Source: Hydrogenophilales bacterium 16-64-46
GTDB taxonomy: Bacteria > Pseudomonadota > Gammaproteobacteria > Burkholderiales > Thiobacillaceae
Assembly: GCA_002281775.1 (NCBI GenBank)
Contig: NCGY01000006.1
Location: 1 to 64,000, forward strand
DNA: 64,000 nucleotides
Direction: 5' to 3'
The notes under the pieces: model-generated
Databases searched by the model: none
What the model saw: the letters and a program-made list of their open reading frames with translations, nothing else
What the model was told of the DNA's origin: nothing
Position numbers and translations under genes: made by a program
Part shown: positions 41,983-50,805 of the stretch, one piece after another
How positions within the stretch are numbered: the first letter of the stretch is position 1
Layout of the letters: each line of letters begins with the position of its first letter

Positions 41983-42043
41983 CCCCCGTGCACTTTGGGG
42001 TTATCAATGCGGCGATTTGTTTCGCTTACCTGACACAGACGGC

Positions 42044-43861
42044 ATGACGGCAGGCGTCTTTCACCCCGATACGCTCGGTACCCTGTGCGGCCTGTTCCGC
42101 GCGCGCGTCGCGGCGTCGCCCGATGCCGTGGCTTACCGCCAATACGACGATACGAGCGAAATCTGGACGGGCTTCACTTGGGCTCAGGTGGCCACCGAGG
42201 TTGAACGCTGGCGGCGCGCCCTGGTGAAAGAAGGCCTGGCCCCGGGCGACCGGGTCGCGCTGATGCTGAAGAACTGTGTCGAATGGGTGATCTTCGATCA
42301 GGCGGCGCTCTCGCTCGGTCTGGTGACCGTGCCGCTCTACCTCGACGACAGGCCCGAGAACGCGGCCTACATCCTCGACCACGCCGACGCCAGGCTGTTG
42401 CTGGTCGAAGGCCGTTTCCAGCATAAAAAGCTCGCCGAGATCGCGGGTTCCGCCCCGCAGCTCGAACGCATTGTCAGTCTGGAAGCGCCGGAAAACCAGC
42501 TGGCCGACTGGAACCCGCGCTTTGTCGTGGCGGCCGACTGGCTGGCGGCAGCAGCCGACACCCCTGTACCCGAGCGGCATCTCACTGCCGACCTGCTCGC
42601 CAGCATCGTCTACACCTCGGGCACGACAGGCCGGCCCAAGGGCGTGATGCTCACCCACGACAACCTGCTGTGGAATGCCTACTATGCGTCGCAGTGTGCC
42701 GCGTTCGCGCCGCATGAAGTCTTTCTGTCGTTTCTGCCGCTGTCGCACACGCTGGAACGCACCGGTGGCTACTATCTGCCGATGCTGCTCGGCGGCGAGG
42801 TCGCCTATGCGCGTTCCATCGCCCAGCTCGCGCAGGATTTGCAGACCATCCGCCCCACCGTCCTGATCTCGGTGCCGCGCATCTACGAACGGGTGTATGG
42901 CCGCATTCAGGATGGTCTGGCGAAGAAAAACCCCATTGCACGCACCCTGTTCGAACTGGCCGTGCGCGTCGGCTGGCGGCGTTTCGAGCGCGCGCAGGGC
43001 GTGGCGGGCTGGCATCCGGAATTGCTGCTGTGGCCGTTGCTGAAAAAACGGGTGGCTAGCAACGTCACCGACAAGCTGGGTGGGCGGCTGACACTCGCCA
43101 TCTCCGGCGGTGCGGCGCTCTCGCCCGAAATCGCGCGCGTGTTCATCGGCCTGGGCATACCCATCATCCAGGGCTACGGGCTCACCGAGACGAGCCCCGT
43201 GGTGTGTGTGAACCGTCCTGATTCCAACATTCCGGCGAGCATCGGCCAGCCCTTGCCCGGCATCGAAGTGAAGATCGGCAAGGACGACGAACTGCTTACC
43301 CGCAGCAAGTGCGTGATGCGCGGCTACTGGAAGAACGAAGAAGCCACCCGCGCGATGATCGATGCGGAGGGCTGGCTGCACACCGGCGACAAGACGAAGG
43401 TCGACGCACGCGGTCACTATTCGATCATCGGCCGCATCAAGGACATCATCGTGCTGAACAACGGTGAGAAGGTGCCGCCGACCGACATGGAATCCGCGAT
43501 CCTGCTCGATCCCCTGTTCGAACAGGTGATGGTGATCGGCGAAGGCAAACCTTACCTCGCCGCGCTTACCGTGCTCAACGAGGAACACTGGCAGACCTTT
43601 GCCGCCAGCCTCAATGTTGACCCGGCGCATCCGGCCGCGCTCAGCGATCCCAAGGTCGTCAAGGCGCTGACCCGCCGCGTCGCCGAGCACCTGAAGCATT
43701 TTCCCGGCTATGCGCAGATTCGTCGCCTGCACCCCGAGCTCAAGCCGTGGACGGTGGACAATGGGCTGCTGACGCCCACCCTGAAGGTCAAACGCAATCA
43801 AGTTCTCGACCGTTACCGTGCGGCGGTCGAGGCCATGTATGCCGATTTCGCGCGCAGCTGA
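42044..43861 (+). CDS. Long-chain acyl-CoA synthetase (AMP-binding)
   Basis: A 605-residue FadD15-like ANL enzyme that activates fatty acids as acyl-CoA. Motifs: IVYTSGTTGRPKGVMLTH (P-loop), GYGLTETSPVV, WLHTGDKTKVD and the hinge GRIKDIIVLNNGEKVPP (in part). ATG 42044 is preferred over TTG 42017, which would add nine residues. It is followed by a FadL-like porin gene 30 bp away and, further on, a desaturase, suggesting a local lipid-handling group. Confidence 0.92.
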   Translation: MTAGVFHPDTLGTLCGLFRARVAASPDAVAYRQYDDTSEIWTGFTWAQVATEVERWRRALVKEGLAPGDRVALMLKNCVEWVIFDQAALSLGLVTVPLYLDDRPENAAYILDHADARLLLVEGRFQHKKLAEIAGSAPQLERIVSLEAPENQLADWNPRFVVAADWLAAAADTPVPERHLTADLLASIVYTSGTTGRPKGVMLTHDNLLWNAYYASQCAAFAPHEVFLSFLPLSHTLERTGGYYLPMLLGGEVAYARSIAQLAQDLQTIRPTVLISVPRIYERVYGRIQDGLAKKNPIARTLFELAVRVGWRRFERAQGVAGWHPELLLWPLLKKRVASNVTDKLGGRLTLAISGGAALSPEIARVFIGLGIPIIQGYGLTETSPVVCVNRPDSNIPASIGQPLPGIEVKIGKDDELLTRSKCVMRGYWKNEEATRAMIDAEGWLHTGDKTKVDARGHYSIIGRIKDIIVLNNGEKVPPTDMESAILLDPLFEQVMVIGEGKPYLAALTVLNEEHWQTFAASLNVDPAHPAALSDPKVVKALTRRVAEHLKHFPGYAQIRRLHPELKPWTVDNGLLTPTLKVKRNQVLDRYRAAVEAMYADFARS

Positions 43862-43891
43862 TTCCAATATCCATTACAAGGGAGAACGTCC

Positions 43892-45109
43892 ATGTCGTAT
43901 CGTCTTCGCGCCGCCGCCACGCTCGCGCTTGGCAGTCTGGCCGGCCATGTGCACGCCGCCGGTTTTGCGCTGATCGAACAAAACGCCAGCGGCCTGGGCA
44001 ACGCCTACGCCGGTCAGGCCGCCAGCGCGCAGGATGCCAGTACCATCTTCTTCAACCCGGCCGGGATGACGCTGTTGCCGGACCGGCAGGTGGTGATGGC
44101 AGGGCATTTGATTGCGCCGAATGCGGAGTTCACAGGAGTGGTCGCACCCAACATTGGAGGGGGTGACGGAGGCAATGCGGGTGGGCTTGCGTTCGTGCCG
44201 AACGGTTATTTTGCTTTTCGTCTGACACCCGATGTCCATCTCGGCGTTGGCATGTTTGCCCCCTTCGGACTAAAGACTGAATACGATTCGACCTGGGTGG
44301 GTCGAGTCCATGCGATCGAATCCGAGGTCAAGACGATCAACATCAATCCCTCGATCGCCTGGAAGGCCAGTGAGTCACTGTCATTGGGAGCTGGGCTGAG
44401 CATCCAGTACATCGAAGCGACGTTGACTAGCGCGGCTTCTACTGCCCTGACGCCACCGATAGGGGCGGTCAAGGGAGATGATTACGGATGGGGATTCAAT
44501 CTCGGGGCTTTGTGGAGCCTGAGTGAGGGAACGCGGCTCGGCCTGAGCTACCGTTCAGAAATCGAGCACACTCTGGAAGGAGACTTTGCTATCAATGGCG
44601 TGGTCTTTACAGACCCTGTTTTCGCTGACGTTACCTTGCCTGATTCCGCGTCCCTGTCATTTTTCCATCGAGTCAATGACCGATGGGATTTTCTTGCTGA
44701 CCTGACCTGGATGGGTTGGAGTGATTTTGTCCAATTGAATATCGTCGACTCGACCGGGGCACCGGTGGTTGAGCCGACGACTGAAAATTGGGATGACAGC
44801 TACCGGGTTTCCCTTGGTCTTAACTATCGTGTCAATGACAAACTGGTTTTGCGGGGGGGGGTGGCATTCGATGAAACACCCGTTTCCGATCAGTTCAGAA
44901 CGGCCCGGATCCCGGATCAGGACCGGACCTGGGTAGCCTTGGGTGCCCAATATCGTTTGTCTGACAAGAGCGTGATCGATTTTGGCTATGCACACCTGTT
45001 CGTGAAGGACGCGCGCATCGAGGAGCTTCGCAGCACTGTGCTCCTGTTGACCGGCGACTACGACGCCTCTGTCGACATCCTCTCCGCCCAGCTCACCCAC
45101 AGCTTCTGA
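43892..45109 (+). CDS. FadL/TodX family outer-membrane transporter
   Basis: A 405-residue beta-barrel with signal peptide (MSYRLRAAATLALGSLAGHVHA) and the FadL hatch motif FALIEQNASGLGNAYAG and IFFNPAGMTLL. FadL proteins let long-chain fatty acids or hydrophobic compounds through the outer membrane. The C-terminus ends in Phe (LTHSF), as for OMPs. From about 44100 to 45000 GC content and codon use fall clearly below the flanking genes, and a G9 tract sits in frame at 44853-44861. Both point to rapid surface variation or exchange. Confidence 0.9.
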   Translation: MSYRLRAAATLALGSLAGHVHAAGFALIEQNASGLGNAYAGQAASAQDASTIFFNPAGMTLLPDRQVVMAGHLIAPNAEFTGVVAPNIGGGDGGNAGGLAFVPNGYFAFRLTPDVHLGVGMFAPFGLKTEYDSTWVGRVHAIESEVKTININPSIAWKASESLSLGAGLSIQYIEATLTSAASTALTPPIGAVKGDDYGWGFNLGALWSLSEGTRLGLSYRSEIEHTLEGDFAINGVVFTDPVFADVTLPDSASLSFFHRVNDRWDFLADLTWMGWSDFVQLNIVDSTGAPVVEPTTENWDDSYRVSLGLNYRVNDKLVLRGGVAFDETPVSDQFRTARIPDQDRTWVALGAQYRLSDKSVIDFGYAHLFVKDARIEELRSTVLLLTGDYDASVDILSAQLTHSF

Positions 45110-45114
45110 ACCAC

Positions 45115-46419
45115 GTGGCCAAGCCCGTTCCCTTCGACAACCTCATCACGCGGCTGATCGACGACAGCCACGATGTCGATCTGCTGTGGCAGGCAGCGGT
45201 GCTGGCGCTTGCCGCGCTGGCGGCTTGGGCGCTGGTACGGTGGTTGAAGCCCCGGATGACTTCGCCGGATGTGGGCTGGTCGGCGGGCTGGGAAGGGCTG
45301 CGGCGCGTCAGTTTCCCTTTGCTGATGCTGCTGGGCGTGCTGGCCGGGCGCGAGCTGGTCGAGCTCTGGGTGGACCGGGTGCATCTGCTGAATCTGGCGG
45401 TACCACTCCTGCTGGCGCTGATGGGGGTGCGGCTGGTGATCCATGCACTGCGCTACATCTTCGAGCCACGCGATTCGCTCAAGGTCTGGGAGCGCAGCGC
45501 GGCCTGGCTGATCTGGGGCGCGTTCGCGCTGCACATCACCGGCCTGCTGCCGCGTATCCATGCGGCGATGGAAGCCTTGTCGTTCGAGTCGGGCAGCCAC
45601 CGCTTTTCTTTGTGGTTGCTGTTCCAGGCGGCAACAGTGGTGATCATCGCGGTGGTCGCGGCGCTCGCGCTGTCGCGCCTGACCGAGAACCGCCTGATGG
45701 GCTTCACGCAGATGAACCTGTCGCTGCGTATGGCGCTATCGAAGGCTGCGCGCACGATTTTCCTGATCCTGGCGGTGCTGGTGGCGTTGCCGGCGGTGGG
45801 CATCGATCTGACGGTGCTCTCGGTATTCGGCGGCGCACTGGGGGTGGGTATAGGGTTTGGCCTGCAAAAGGTGGCAAGCAACTACATCTCGGGTTTCATC
45901 ATCCTGCTCGACCGCTCGGTACGCATCGGCGATCTGGTCACGGTCGACAATAAATACGGCGAGGTCAGCCAGATCAACACCCGCTACACCCTGTTGCGGG
46001 CGCTGGATGGCACCGAAAGCATCGTGCCGAACGAGATGCTGATCAGCCAGACTGTGGTGAATCATTCGCTGTCGGCCCCGAACGTGCGTGTCGCGATCCC
46101 GATGCAGGTGGCCTACGATACCGATCTGGAGCAGGCCGAGGCCCTGATGCTGGAAGCCGGGCGCAGCCATCCGCGCGTCATTCTCGACGAACCCGACAGC
46201 AGTCCCCGCGTGTTCCTCAAGGATTTCGCCGACAGTGGCGTTAATCTGGAACTGGCGGTGTGGATACGCGACGCGGAGGAGGGCCAGAACAACCTGCGCT
46301 CGGATATCAACTGGGCGATCTGGCGGCGTTTCAAGGCAGCGAAAATCGAGATTCCCTTCCCGCAGCGTGTGGTCCATATGGCGGCTTCTCCGCAAGTTGA
46401 AGCCAAAGAAAATTCTTGA
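45115..46419 (+). CDS. MscS-type mechanosensitive ion channel
   Basis: A 434-residue channel with about five helices and the MscS pore/beta domain: LSVFGGALGVGIGFGLQKVA (pore helix Gly/Ala pattern), NYISGFIILLDRSVRIGDLV and VPNEMLISQTVVNHS. It releases ions during osmotic downshock. GTG 45115, six bases after the fadL stop, is the first sensible start and implies read-through from the porin gene; no in-frame ATG precedes the first helix. Confidence 0.92.
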   Translation: MAKPVPFDNLITRLIDDSHDVDLLWQAAVLALAALAAWALVRWLKPRMTSPDVGWSAGWEGLRRVSFPLLMLLGVLAGRELVELWVDRVHLLNLAVPLLLALMGVRLVIHALRYIFEPRDSLKVWERSAAWLIWGAFALHITGLLPRIHAAMEALSFESGSHRFSLWLLFQAATVVIIAVVAALALSRLTENRLMGFTQMNLSLRMALSKAARTIFLILAVLVALPAVGIDLTVLSVFGGALGVGIGFGLQKVASNYISGFIILLDRSVRIGDLVTVDNKYGEVSQINTRYTLLRALDGTESIVPNEMLISQTVVNHSLSAPNVRVAIPMQVAYDTDLEQAEALMLEAGRSHPRVILDEPDSSPRVFLKDFADSGVNLELAVWIRDAEEGQNNLRSDINWAIWRRFKAAKIEIPFPQRVVHMAASPQVEAKENS

Positions 46420-46434
46420 TTTTTATGGTTTTTA

Positions 46435-46450
46435 TCCGTATATTACGGGA
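46435..46450. promoter_or_regulatory. Palindromic site upstream of the desaturase gene
   Basis: TCCGTA-TAT-TACGGGA, a near-perfect inverted repeat 30 bp before the desaturase ATG in a short AT-rich gap. It could bind a TetR-type fatty-acid regulator. No regulator gene adjoins, so this is a suggestion only. Confidence 0.35.
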
Positions 46451-46479
46451 CTAGTTTGTCTTTTTTACAGGAAGTTTCC

Positions 46480-47652
46480 ATGCAACTTGGCTTGATCGAT
46501 CTGCCCTGGTGGGGCTATGTGCTGGTGGCGCTGGGCCTGACCCACATCACCATTGCTGCCGTCACGATCTTTCTGCACCGTTCGCAGGCGCACCGTGCGG
46601 TCGACCTGCATCCCGTCGTCAGTCATTTCTTCCGCTTCTGGCTGTGGATGACCACCGGCATGGTGACGCGCGAATGGGTGGCGATCCACCGCAAGCACCA
46701 CGCCAAGTGCGAAACCCCCGAAGACCCCCACAGCCCGCAGACACGCGGCCTGAAAAAGGTGTTCTGGGAAGGCTCGGAGCTGTATCGCGCCGAAGCGAAA
46801 AACCAGGAAACCATCGCCAAATACAGTCATGGCACACCCGATGACTGGATCGAGCGCAATCTCTACAGCCGACATTCGGCCAAAGGCATCGTGCTGATGA
46901 TGGCGATCAATCTTGTCCTGTTCGGGCCGATCGGTCTCACCATCTGGGCGGTGCAGATGGCCTGGATCCCCGTGACGGCGGCGGGCATCATCAACGGCAT
47001 CGGCCATTACTGGGGCTACCGCAACTTTGCCTGCGAAGATGCCTCGACCAACATCGTGCCCTGGGGCATTCTCATCGGCGGCGAAGAGCTGCACAATAAC
47101 CACCACGCTTATGGCACAAGCGCCCGCCTGTCGAACAAGTGGTACGAATTCGACATCGGCTGGCTCTACATCAAGCTGATGTCCTACGTCGGTCTGGCCA
47201 CGATCCGCAAAGTGGCACCCACCGTGAAATGGCGTCCCGCCAAGCCGCTGTGCGACCTCGATACCCTGCAGGCGATCATTACCCACCGCTACGATGTGAT
47301 GACGCGTTTCGTGAAGAGTGTGGGGGCCGACGCCGCAAGCGAAATCACCAAGCTGAAGGCGGGCGCATCCCTGCCGCAGCACTGGAATCTCGCCAGCTTC
47401 CGCAACTGGCTGCATAAGGAGCCCGCTGAACTGGCTGCGGCTGACAAGGCCGAGCTGGAGAGCCTTCTGGGCAAGAGCGAGCGCCTGCAGACGGTCTACC
47501 GCATGCGGCAGGAACTCGCAGCGCTGTGGAGCCGCTCGACGGCGAGTCGCGAACAGCTGCTGGAACAACTCCAGGCCTGGTGCAAGCGCGCAGAAGACAG
47601 CGGCATTCCCTCGCTGCAGAACTTCTCGGTTCGCTTGCGCAGCTACGCCTGA
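46480..47652 (+). CDS. Membrane fatty acid desaturase (acyl-CoA delta-9 type)
   Basis: A 390-residue integral membrane diiron desaturase. The three His boxes are complete: HRSQAH (residues 31-36), HRKHH (about 70) and HNNHH (about 207). This set is typical of stearoyl-CoA-type delta-9 desaturases introducing double bases' equivalents in acyl chains, here a double bond. The C-terminal 130 residues form an extra helical region (LAAADKAELESLLGKSERLQ). ATG 46480 follows CAGGAAG. Palindrome at 46435 upstream, strong terminator downstream. Confidence 0.92.
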   Translation: MQLGLIDLPWWGYVLVALGLTHITIAAVTIFLHRSQAHRAVDLHPVVSHFFRFWLWMTTGMVTREWVAIHRKHHAKCETPEDPHSPQTRGLKKVFWEGSELYRAEAKNQETIAKYSHGTPDDWIERNLYSRHSAKGIVLMMAINLVLFGPIGLTIWAVQMAWIPVTAAGIINGIGHYWGYRNFACEDASTNIVPWGILIGGEELHNNHHAYGTSARLSNKWYEFDIGWLYIKLMSYVGLATIRKVAPTVKWRPAKPLCDLDTLQAIITHRYDVMTRFVKSVGADAASEITKLKAGASLPQHWNLASFRNWLHKEPAELAAADKAELESLLGKSERLQTVYRMRQELAALWSRSTASREQLLEQLQAWCKRAEDSGIPSLQNFSVRLRSYA

Positions 47653-47685
47653 CTCCGTTGAAGGCTTCGGCCTTCGGCAAACAAT

Positions 47686-47712
47686 AAAAAACCCGCCAGA
47701 GGCGGGTTTTTT
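47686..47712. terminator. Bidirectional rho-independent terminator
   Basis: AAAAAACCCGCC-AGA-GGCGGGTTTTTT between the convergent desaturase and rpmG genes; a 6-bp GC stem extended by A/T pairing. Confidence 0.92.
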
Positions 47713-47750
47713 ATTGGGCAGCACAGACCGCCCTAGGTAGCCGGGCTGAA

Positions 47751-47918
47751 TTACTTCAGCTTAGTTTCCTTGTACTCAACATGCTTGCGAGCCTTGGGAT
47801 CGAACTTCATGATCGCCATTTTCTCGGGCATCGTCTTTTTGTTCTTGGTGGTGGTGTAGAAGTGACCGGTGCCCGCAGTGGACTCCAGCTTGATCTTTTC
47901 GCGTCCGCCTTTTGCCAT
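47751..47918 (-). CDS. rpmG: Ribosomal protein bL33
   Basis: A 55-residue protein, [20 protein letters not shown] then [20 protein letters not shown], ending VEYKETKLK. It is the Cys-less (zinc-independent) form of bL33 from the large ribosomal subunit. It lies 11 bp downstream of rpmB on the same strand, the usual rpmB-rpmG operon. Confidence 0.97.
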   Translation of the reverse strand: MAKGGREKIKLESTAGTGHFYTTTKNKKTMPEKMAIMKFDPKARKHVEYKETKLK

Positions 47919-47929
47919 GTCAGTTCTCC

Positions 47930-48166
47930 TTAGACCGCTTCGCCGCGTGCGCGGAGATCAGCCAGCACGGCGTCGATGCCGTTTTTGTCGATGGTGCGGA
48001 GCGCCGCATTGGACAGGCGCAGACGCACCCAGCGGTTTTCGCTTTCAACCCAGAACCGGCGGTATTGCAGGTTGGGGAGGAAACGACGCTTGGTTTTGTT
48101 GTTGGCGTGGGAAACGTTGTTCCCGACCATGGGCTTCTTGCCCGTAACGATACATACGCGAGCCAT
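47930..48166 (-). CDS. rpmB: Ribosomal protein bL28
   Basis: A 78-residue protein of the 50S subunit: [49 protein letters not shown] and [12 protein letters not shown]. It heads the rpmB-rpmG operon; radC lies 97 bp upstream on the same strand. Confidence 0.97.
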   Translation of the reverse strand: MARVCIVTGKKPMVGNNVSHANNKTKRRFLPNLQYRRFWVESENRWVRLRLSNAALRTIDKNGIDAVLADLRARGEAV

Positions 48167-48263
48167 GACGCTGCTCCAGAAACATGAAAAATGGTGGAGG
48201 GTACCGGCAAGGCCGAAACCCGAGAACCGCGATTTATATCATAGCCAAGCAAGGCAAGGCAAG

Positions 48264-48938
48264 TCAGAGGTGGCCGGCCTCGCGGAAAGACAGGGCGGCC
48301 GGGCCGGCGACGATGAAATGATCGAGTACGCGCACATCGACCAGCGCCAGCGCCTCGGCCAGATGGCGGGTCAGCTGGCGGTCGGCCTGGCTGGGTTCGG
48401 CCACGCCGCTGGGGTGGTTGTGGGCGATGACCAGCGCGGCGGCATTGTGCGCGAGCGCGCGCTTGACGACCTCGCGCGGGTAGACGCTGGTCTGGGTGAG
48501 GGTGCCGCGAAACAACTCTTCGGTGGCGAGCACCCGGTGCTGGGCGTCGAGAAACACGCAGCAGAACACTTCGTATTCCTTGTCGCGCAGGAGCAGGCGC
48601 AGATAGTCGCGCACGGCGTCCGGCGAAGTCAGCGCGTCGCCGACGCGCATGTCCTCGGCCAGGGTGCGGCGCGCCATCTCCATCACGGCGGCAAGCTGGG
48701 CGTATTTGGCGGCCCCGATACCGGGCGCGGCGCAGGCGGCCTGACGGTCGGCGCGGCAGAGCTTGCCGAGGCCGCCAAATCGCTGGATCAGTTCGCGTCC
48801 CAGGTCGACCGCGCTTTTGCCGGTGACGCCGGTGCGCAGAAAAACTGCAACCAGTTCGGCATCGGTCAGGGCCGACGCGCCCTGCTGCAGGAGCTTTTCG
48901 CGCGGACGCGCATCTTCCGGCCAATCCCGAATCGCCAC
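48264..48938 (-). CDS. radC: RadC family JAMM-domain protein
   Basis: A 224-residue RadC protein: N-terminal HhH-like region ([16 protein letters not shown]) and a C-terminal JAMM metalloprotease-like fold with Glu in the [12 protein letters not shown] region and the metal motif [14 protein letters not shown]. The biochemical function of chromosomal RadC is unresolved. GTG 48938 follows GGAGGGGAG and gives VAIRDWPED, the family start; upstream ATG 49019 would overlap coaBC. Confidence 0.93.
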   Translation of the reverse strand: MAIRDWPEDARPREKLLQQGASALTDAELVAVFLRTGVTGKSAVDLGRELIQRFGGLGKLCRADRQAACAAPGIGAAKYAQLAAVMEMARRTLAEDMRVGDALTSPDAVRDYLRLLLRDKEYEVFCCVFLDAQHRVLATEELFRGTLTQTSVYPREVVKRALAHNAAALVIAHNHPSGVAEPSQADRQLTRHLAEALALVDVRVLDHFIVAGPAALSFREAGHL

Positions 48939-48996
48939 GATCTTCTCCCCTCCCGTAGAATGTCGCCATTCTATAAGCCTCATCGGGATGGCAGCG

Positions 48997-50175
48997 ATGT
49001 CGCTCTCCGGCAAGAACATTCTCCTCGGCGTGACCGGCGGCGTGGCGGCCTACAAGGCCGCGGAGTTGTGTCGTCTGCTCAGGAAGACAGGGGCCAGCGT
49101 GCGCGTGGCCATGACCGAGGCCGCGTGTCGATTCGTGACGCCGCTGACCTTTCAGGCGCTTTCCGGCAAGCCGGTGCTGACGACGATGTGGGACGGTTCG
49201 GAAGGCGACGGCATGGCGCACATCCATGCCACGCGCGACGTCGATTGGATCCTGGTCGCACCGGCCAGCGCCGATTTCCTCGCCAAGCTCGCGCACGGGC
49301 GAGGCGACGACCTGCTCTCGACCCTGTGCCTTGCACGCAGCGTCCCCTTGCTGGTGGCACCGGCGATGAACCAGGCCATGTGGTCGGCCGCGCCCACGCA
49401 GCGCAATCTGGCGCAGTTACAAGCCGACGGGGTGCGCGTGCTGGGCCCGGCGGTGGGCGAGCAGGCCTGCGGGGAAACTGGGCTGGGGCGGATGCTGGAG
49501 CCGGCCGAGCTGGTTGCGGAATTGCGGGCGACGGCTGCACCCCGCGTGCTCGCCGGCCGACGGGTGCTGGTTACTGCGGGACCTACGTTCGAGCCCATCG
49601 ACCCAGTGCGCGGTCTCACCAATCGCAGCTCGGGCAAGATGGGCTATGCGGTGGCGGCCGCCGCGCGTGACGCCGGGGCGGAGGTCTGTCTGGTCTCCGG
49701 CCCCACCTGCCTCGCCGCGCCTTCGGGCGTGCGGCGCGTCGACGTGGAGACGGCGGCCGAGATGCGCTCGGCTGTACTGGCCGAACTGCCGGCGGACGTC
49801 TTCATTGCCGTCGCGGCGGTGGCCGACTATCGCGTCGAGACCGTCGCTGCGCACAAGCTCAAGAAAAGCGCGGCGGGGCTGCATCTCGATCTCGCGCCCA
49901 ATCCGGACATCCTCGCCGAAGTGGCGGCTCGCGCCGACGCGCCATTTTGCGTGGGCTTCGCTGCGGAGACCGAGAATCTCCTCGCCCATGCCGAAGCCAA
50001 GCGAGAGCACAAAAAACTCCCCCTGCTCGTGGCCAACCTGGCCCAGGACACCTTTGGCCTGGAATCGGCTGAGCTGATCCTGCTCGATGCGGCTGGCTCG
50101 CATCTCCTGCCGCGTGCCGACAAGACCACCCAGGCGCGGGCACTCATTCGCCACATCGCCTCGCACCTCAACTGA
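48997..50175 (+). CDS. coaBC: Bifunctional phosphopantothenoylcysteine decarboxylase/synthetase
   Basis: A 392-residue coenzyme A biosynthesis enzyme. The N-terminal FMN decarboxylase half (CoaC) has [34 protein letters not shown] and [10 protein letters not shown]; the C-terminal synthetase (CoaB) has [20 protein letters not shown] (in part), AVAAVADYR and the KLKKS loop. ATG 48997 is used; ATG 48988 is also possible. It is divergent from radC and followed by dut 16 bp later, a common coaBC-dut pairing. Confidence 0.95.
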   Translation: MSLSGKNILLGVTGGVAAYKAAELCRLLRKTGASVRVAMTEAACRFVTPLTFQALSGKPVLTTMWDGSEGDGMAHIHATRDVDWILVAPASADFLAKLAHGRGDDLLSTLCLARSVPLLVAPAMNQAMWSAAPTQRNLAQLQADGVRVLGPAVGEQACGETGLGRMLEPAELVAELRATAAPRVLAGRRVLVTAGPTFEPIDPVRGLTNRSSGKMGYAVAAAARDAGAEVCLVSGPTCLAAPSGVRRVDVETAAEMRSAVLAELPADVFIAVAAVADYRVETVAAHKLKKSAAGLHLDLAPNPDILAEVAARADAPFCVGFAAETENLLAHAEAKREHKKLPLLVANLAQDTFGLESAELILLDAAGSHLLPRADKTTQARALIRHIASHLN

Positions 50176-50191
50176 CGAAAGCCCGACGAAC

Positions 50192-50638
50192 ATGAAGATG
50201 GACGTGAAGATTCTCGACGCCCGGCTGCGGGATGCGCTGCCCGCCTACGCCACGCCGGGCTCGGCCGGACTCGACCTGCGCGCCTGCATCGACGCGCCGA
50301 TTCAGTTGCAACCGGGCGAAACCCGGCTGATCCCGACCGGGCTGGCGATCCATCTGGCCGACCCCGGTTATGCGGCGCTGATCCTGCCGCGTTCCGGGCT
50401 GGGGCACAAACACGGCATCGTGCTGGGCAACCTGGTGGGCTTGATCGACTCGGATTATCAGGGCCAGCTCATGGTTTCGGCCTGGAATCGTAGCCAGACC
50501 GCCTTTGAGCTCGTACCGATGGAGCGGCTGGCGCAACTGGTCATCGTGCCGGTGGTGCAGGCCCAGTTCAACGTGGTGGATGAATTCGAATCCAGCGAGC
50601 GGGGCACGGGCGGCTTCGGCAGTACAGGCCGCCAGTAG
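50192..50638 (+). CDS. dut: dUTP diphosphatase
   Basis: A 148-residue trimeric dUTPase that hydrolyses dUTP to dUMP. All five motifs are seen: [40 protein letters not shown] and the C-terminal [13 protein letters not shown] 50192 is the start of MKMDVKILD. It forms an operon with coaBC. A T8 run follows at 50645. Confidence 0.97.
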   Translation: MKMDVKILDARLRDALPAYATPGSAGLDLRACIDAPIQLQPGETRLIPTGLAIHLADPGYAALILPRSGLGHKHGIVLGNLVGLIDSDYQGQLMVSAWNRSQTAFELVPMERLAQLVIVPVVQAQFNVVDEFESSERGTGGFGSTGRQ

Positions 50639-50697
50639 TGTCGGTTTTTTTTACACTTGAGTGACGGATTGCCCGCATATCCAGTTTGATTCGGGCG

Positions 50698-50713
50698 GGG
50701 CACGGATTTTGCT
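50698..50713 (+). promoter_or_regulatory. Candidate sigma-54 promoter of the GGDEF gene
   Basis: GGGCACGGATTTTGCT: GGCAC, 5-bp spacer, TTGCT, with GG and GC ten bases apart as in -24/-12 promoters. Only the first base departs from the TGGCAC consensus. The inferred start near 50725 leaves an 80-nt leader to ATG 50806. Confidence 0.55.
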
Positions 50714-50805
50714 GTTCTTGAGAAACAAAAACGGCACGTCCGGTTTGACAGGACGTGATTGCGGAGAACAGAAATAAAGGATTTGCGTCTACCGGCGCAT
50801 TCGAC

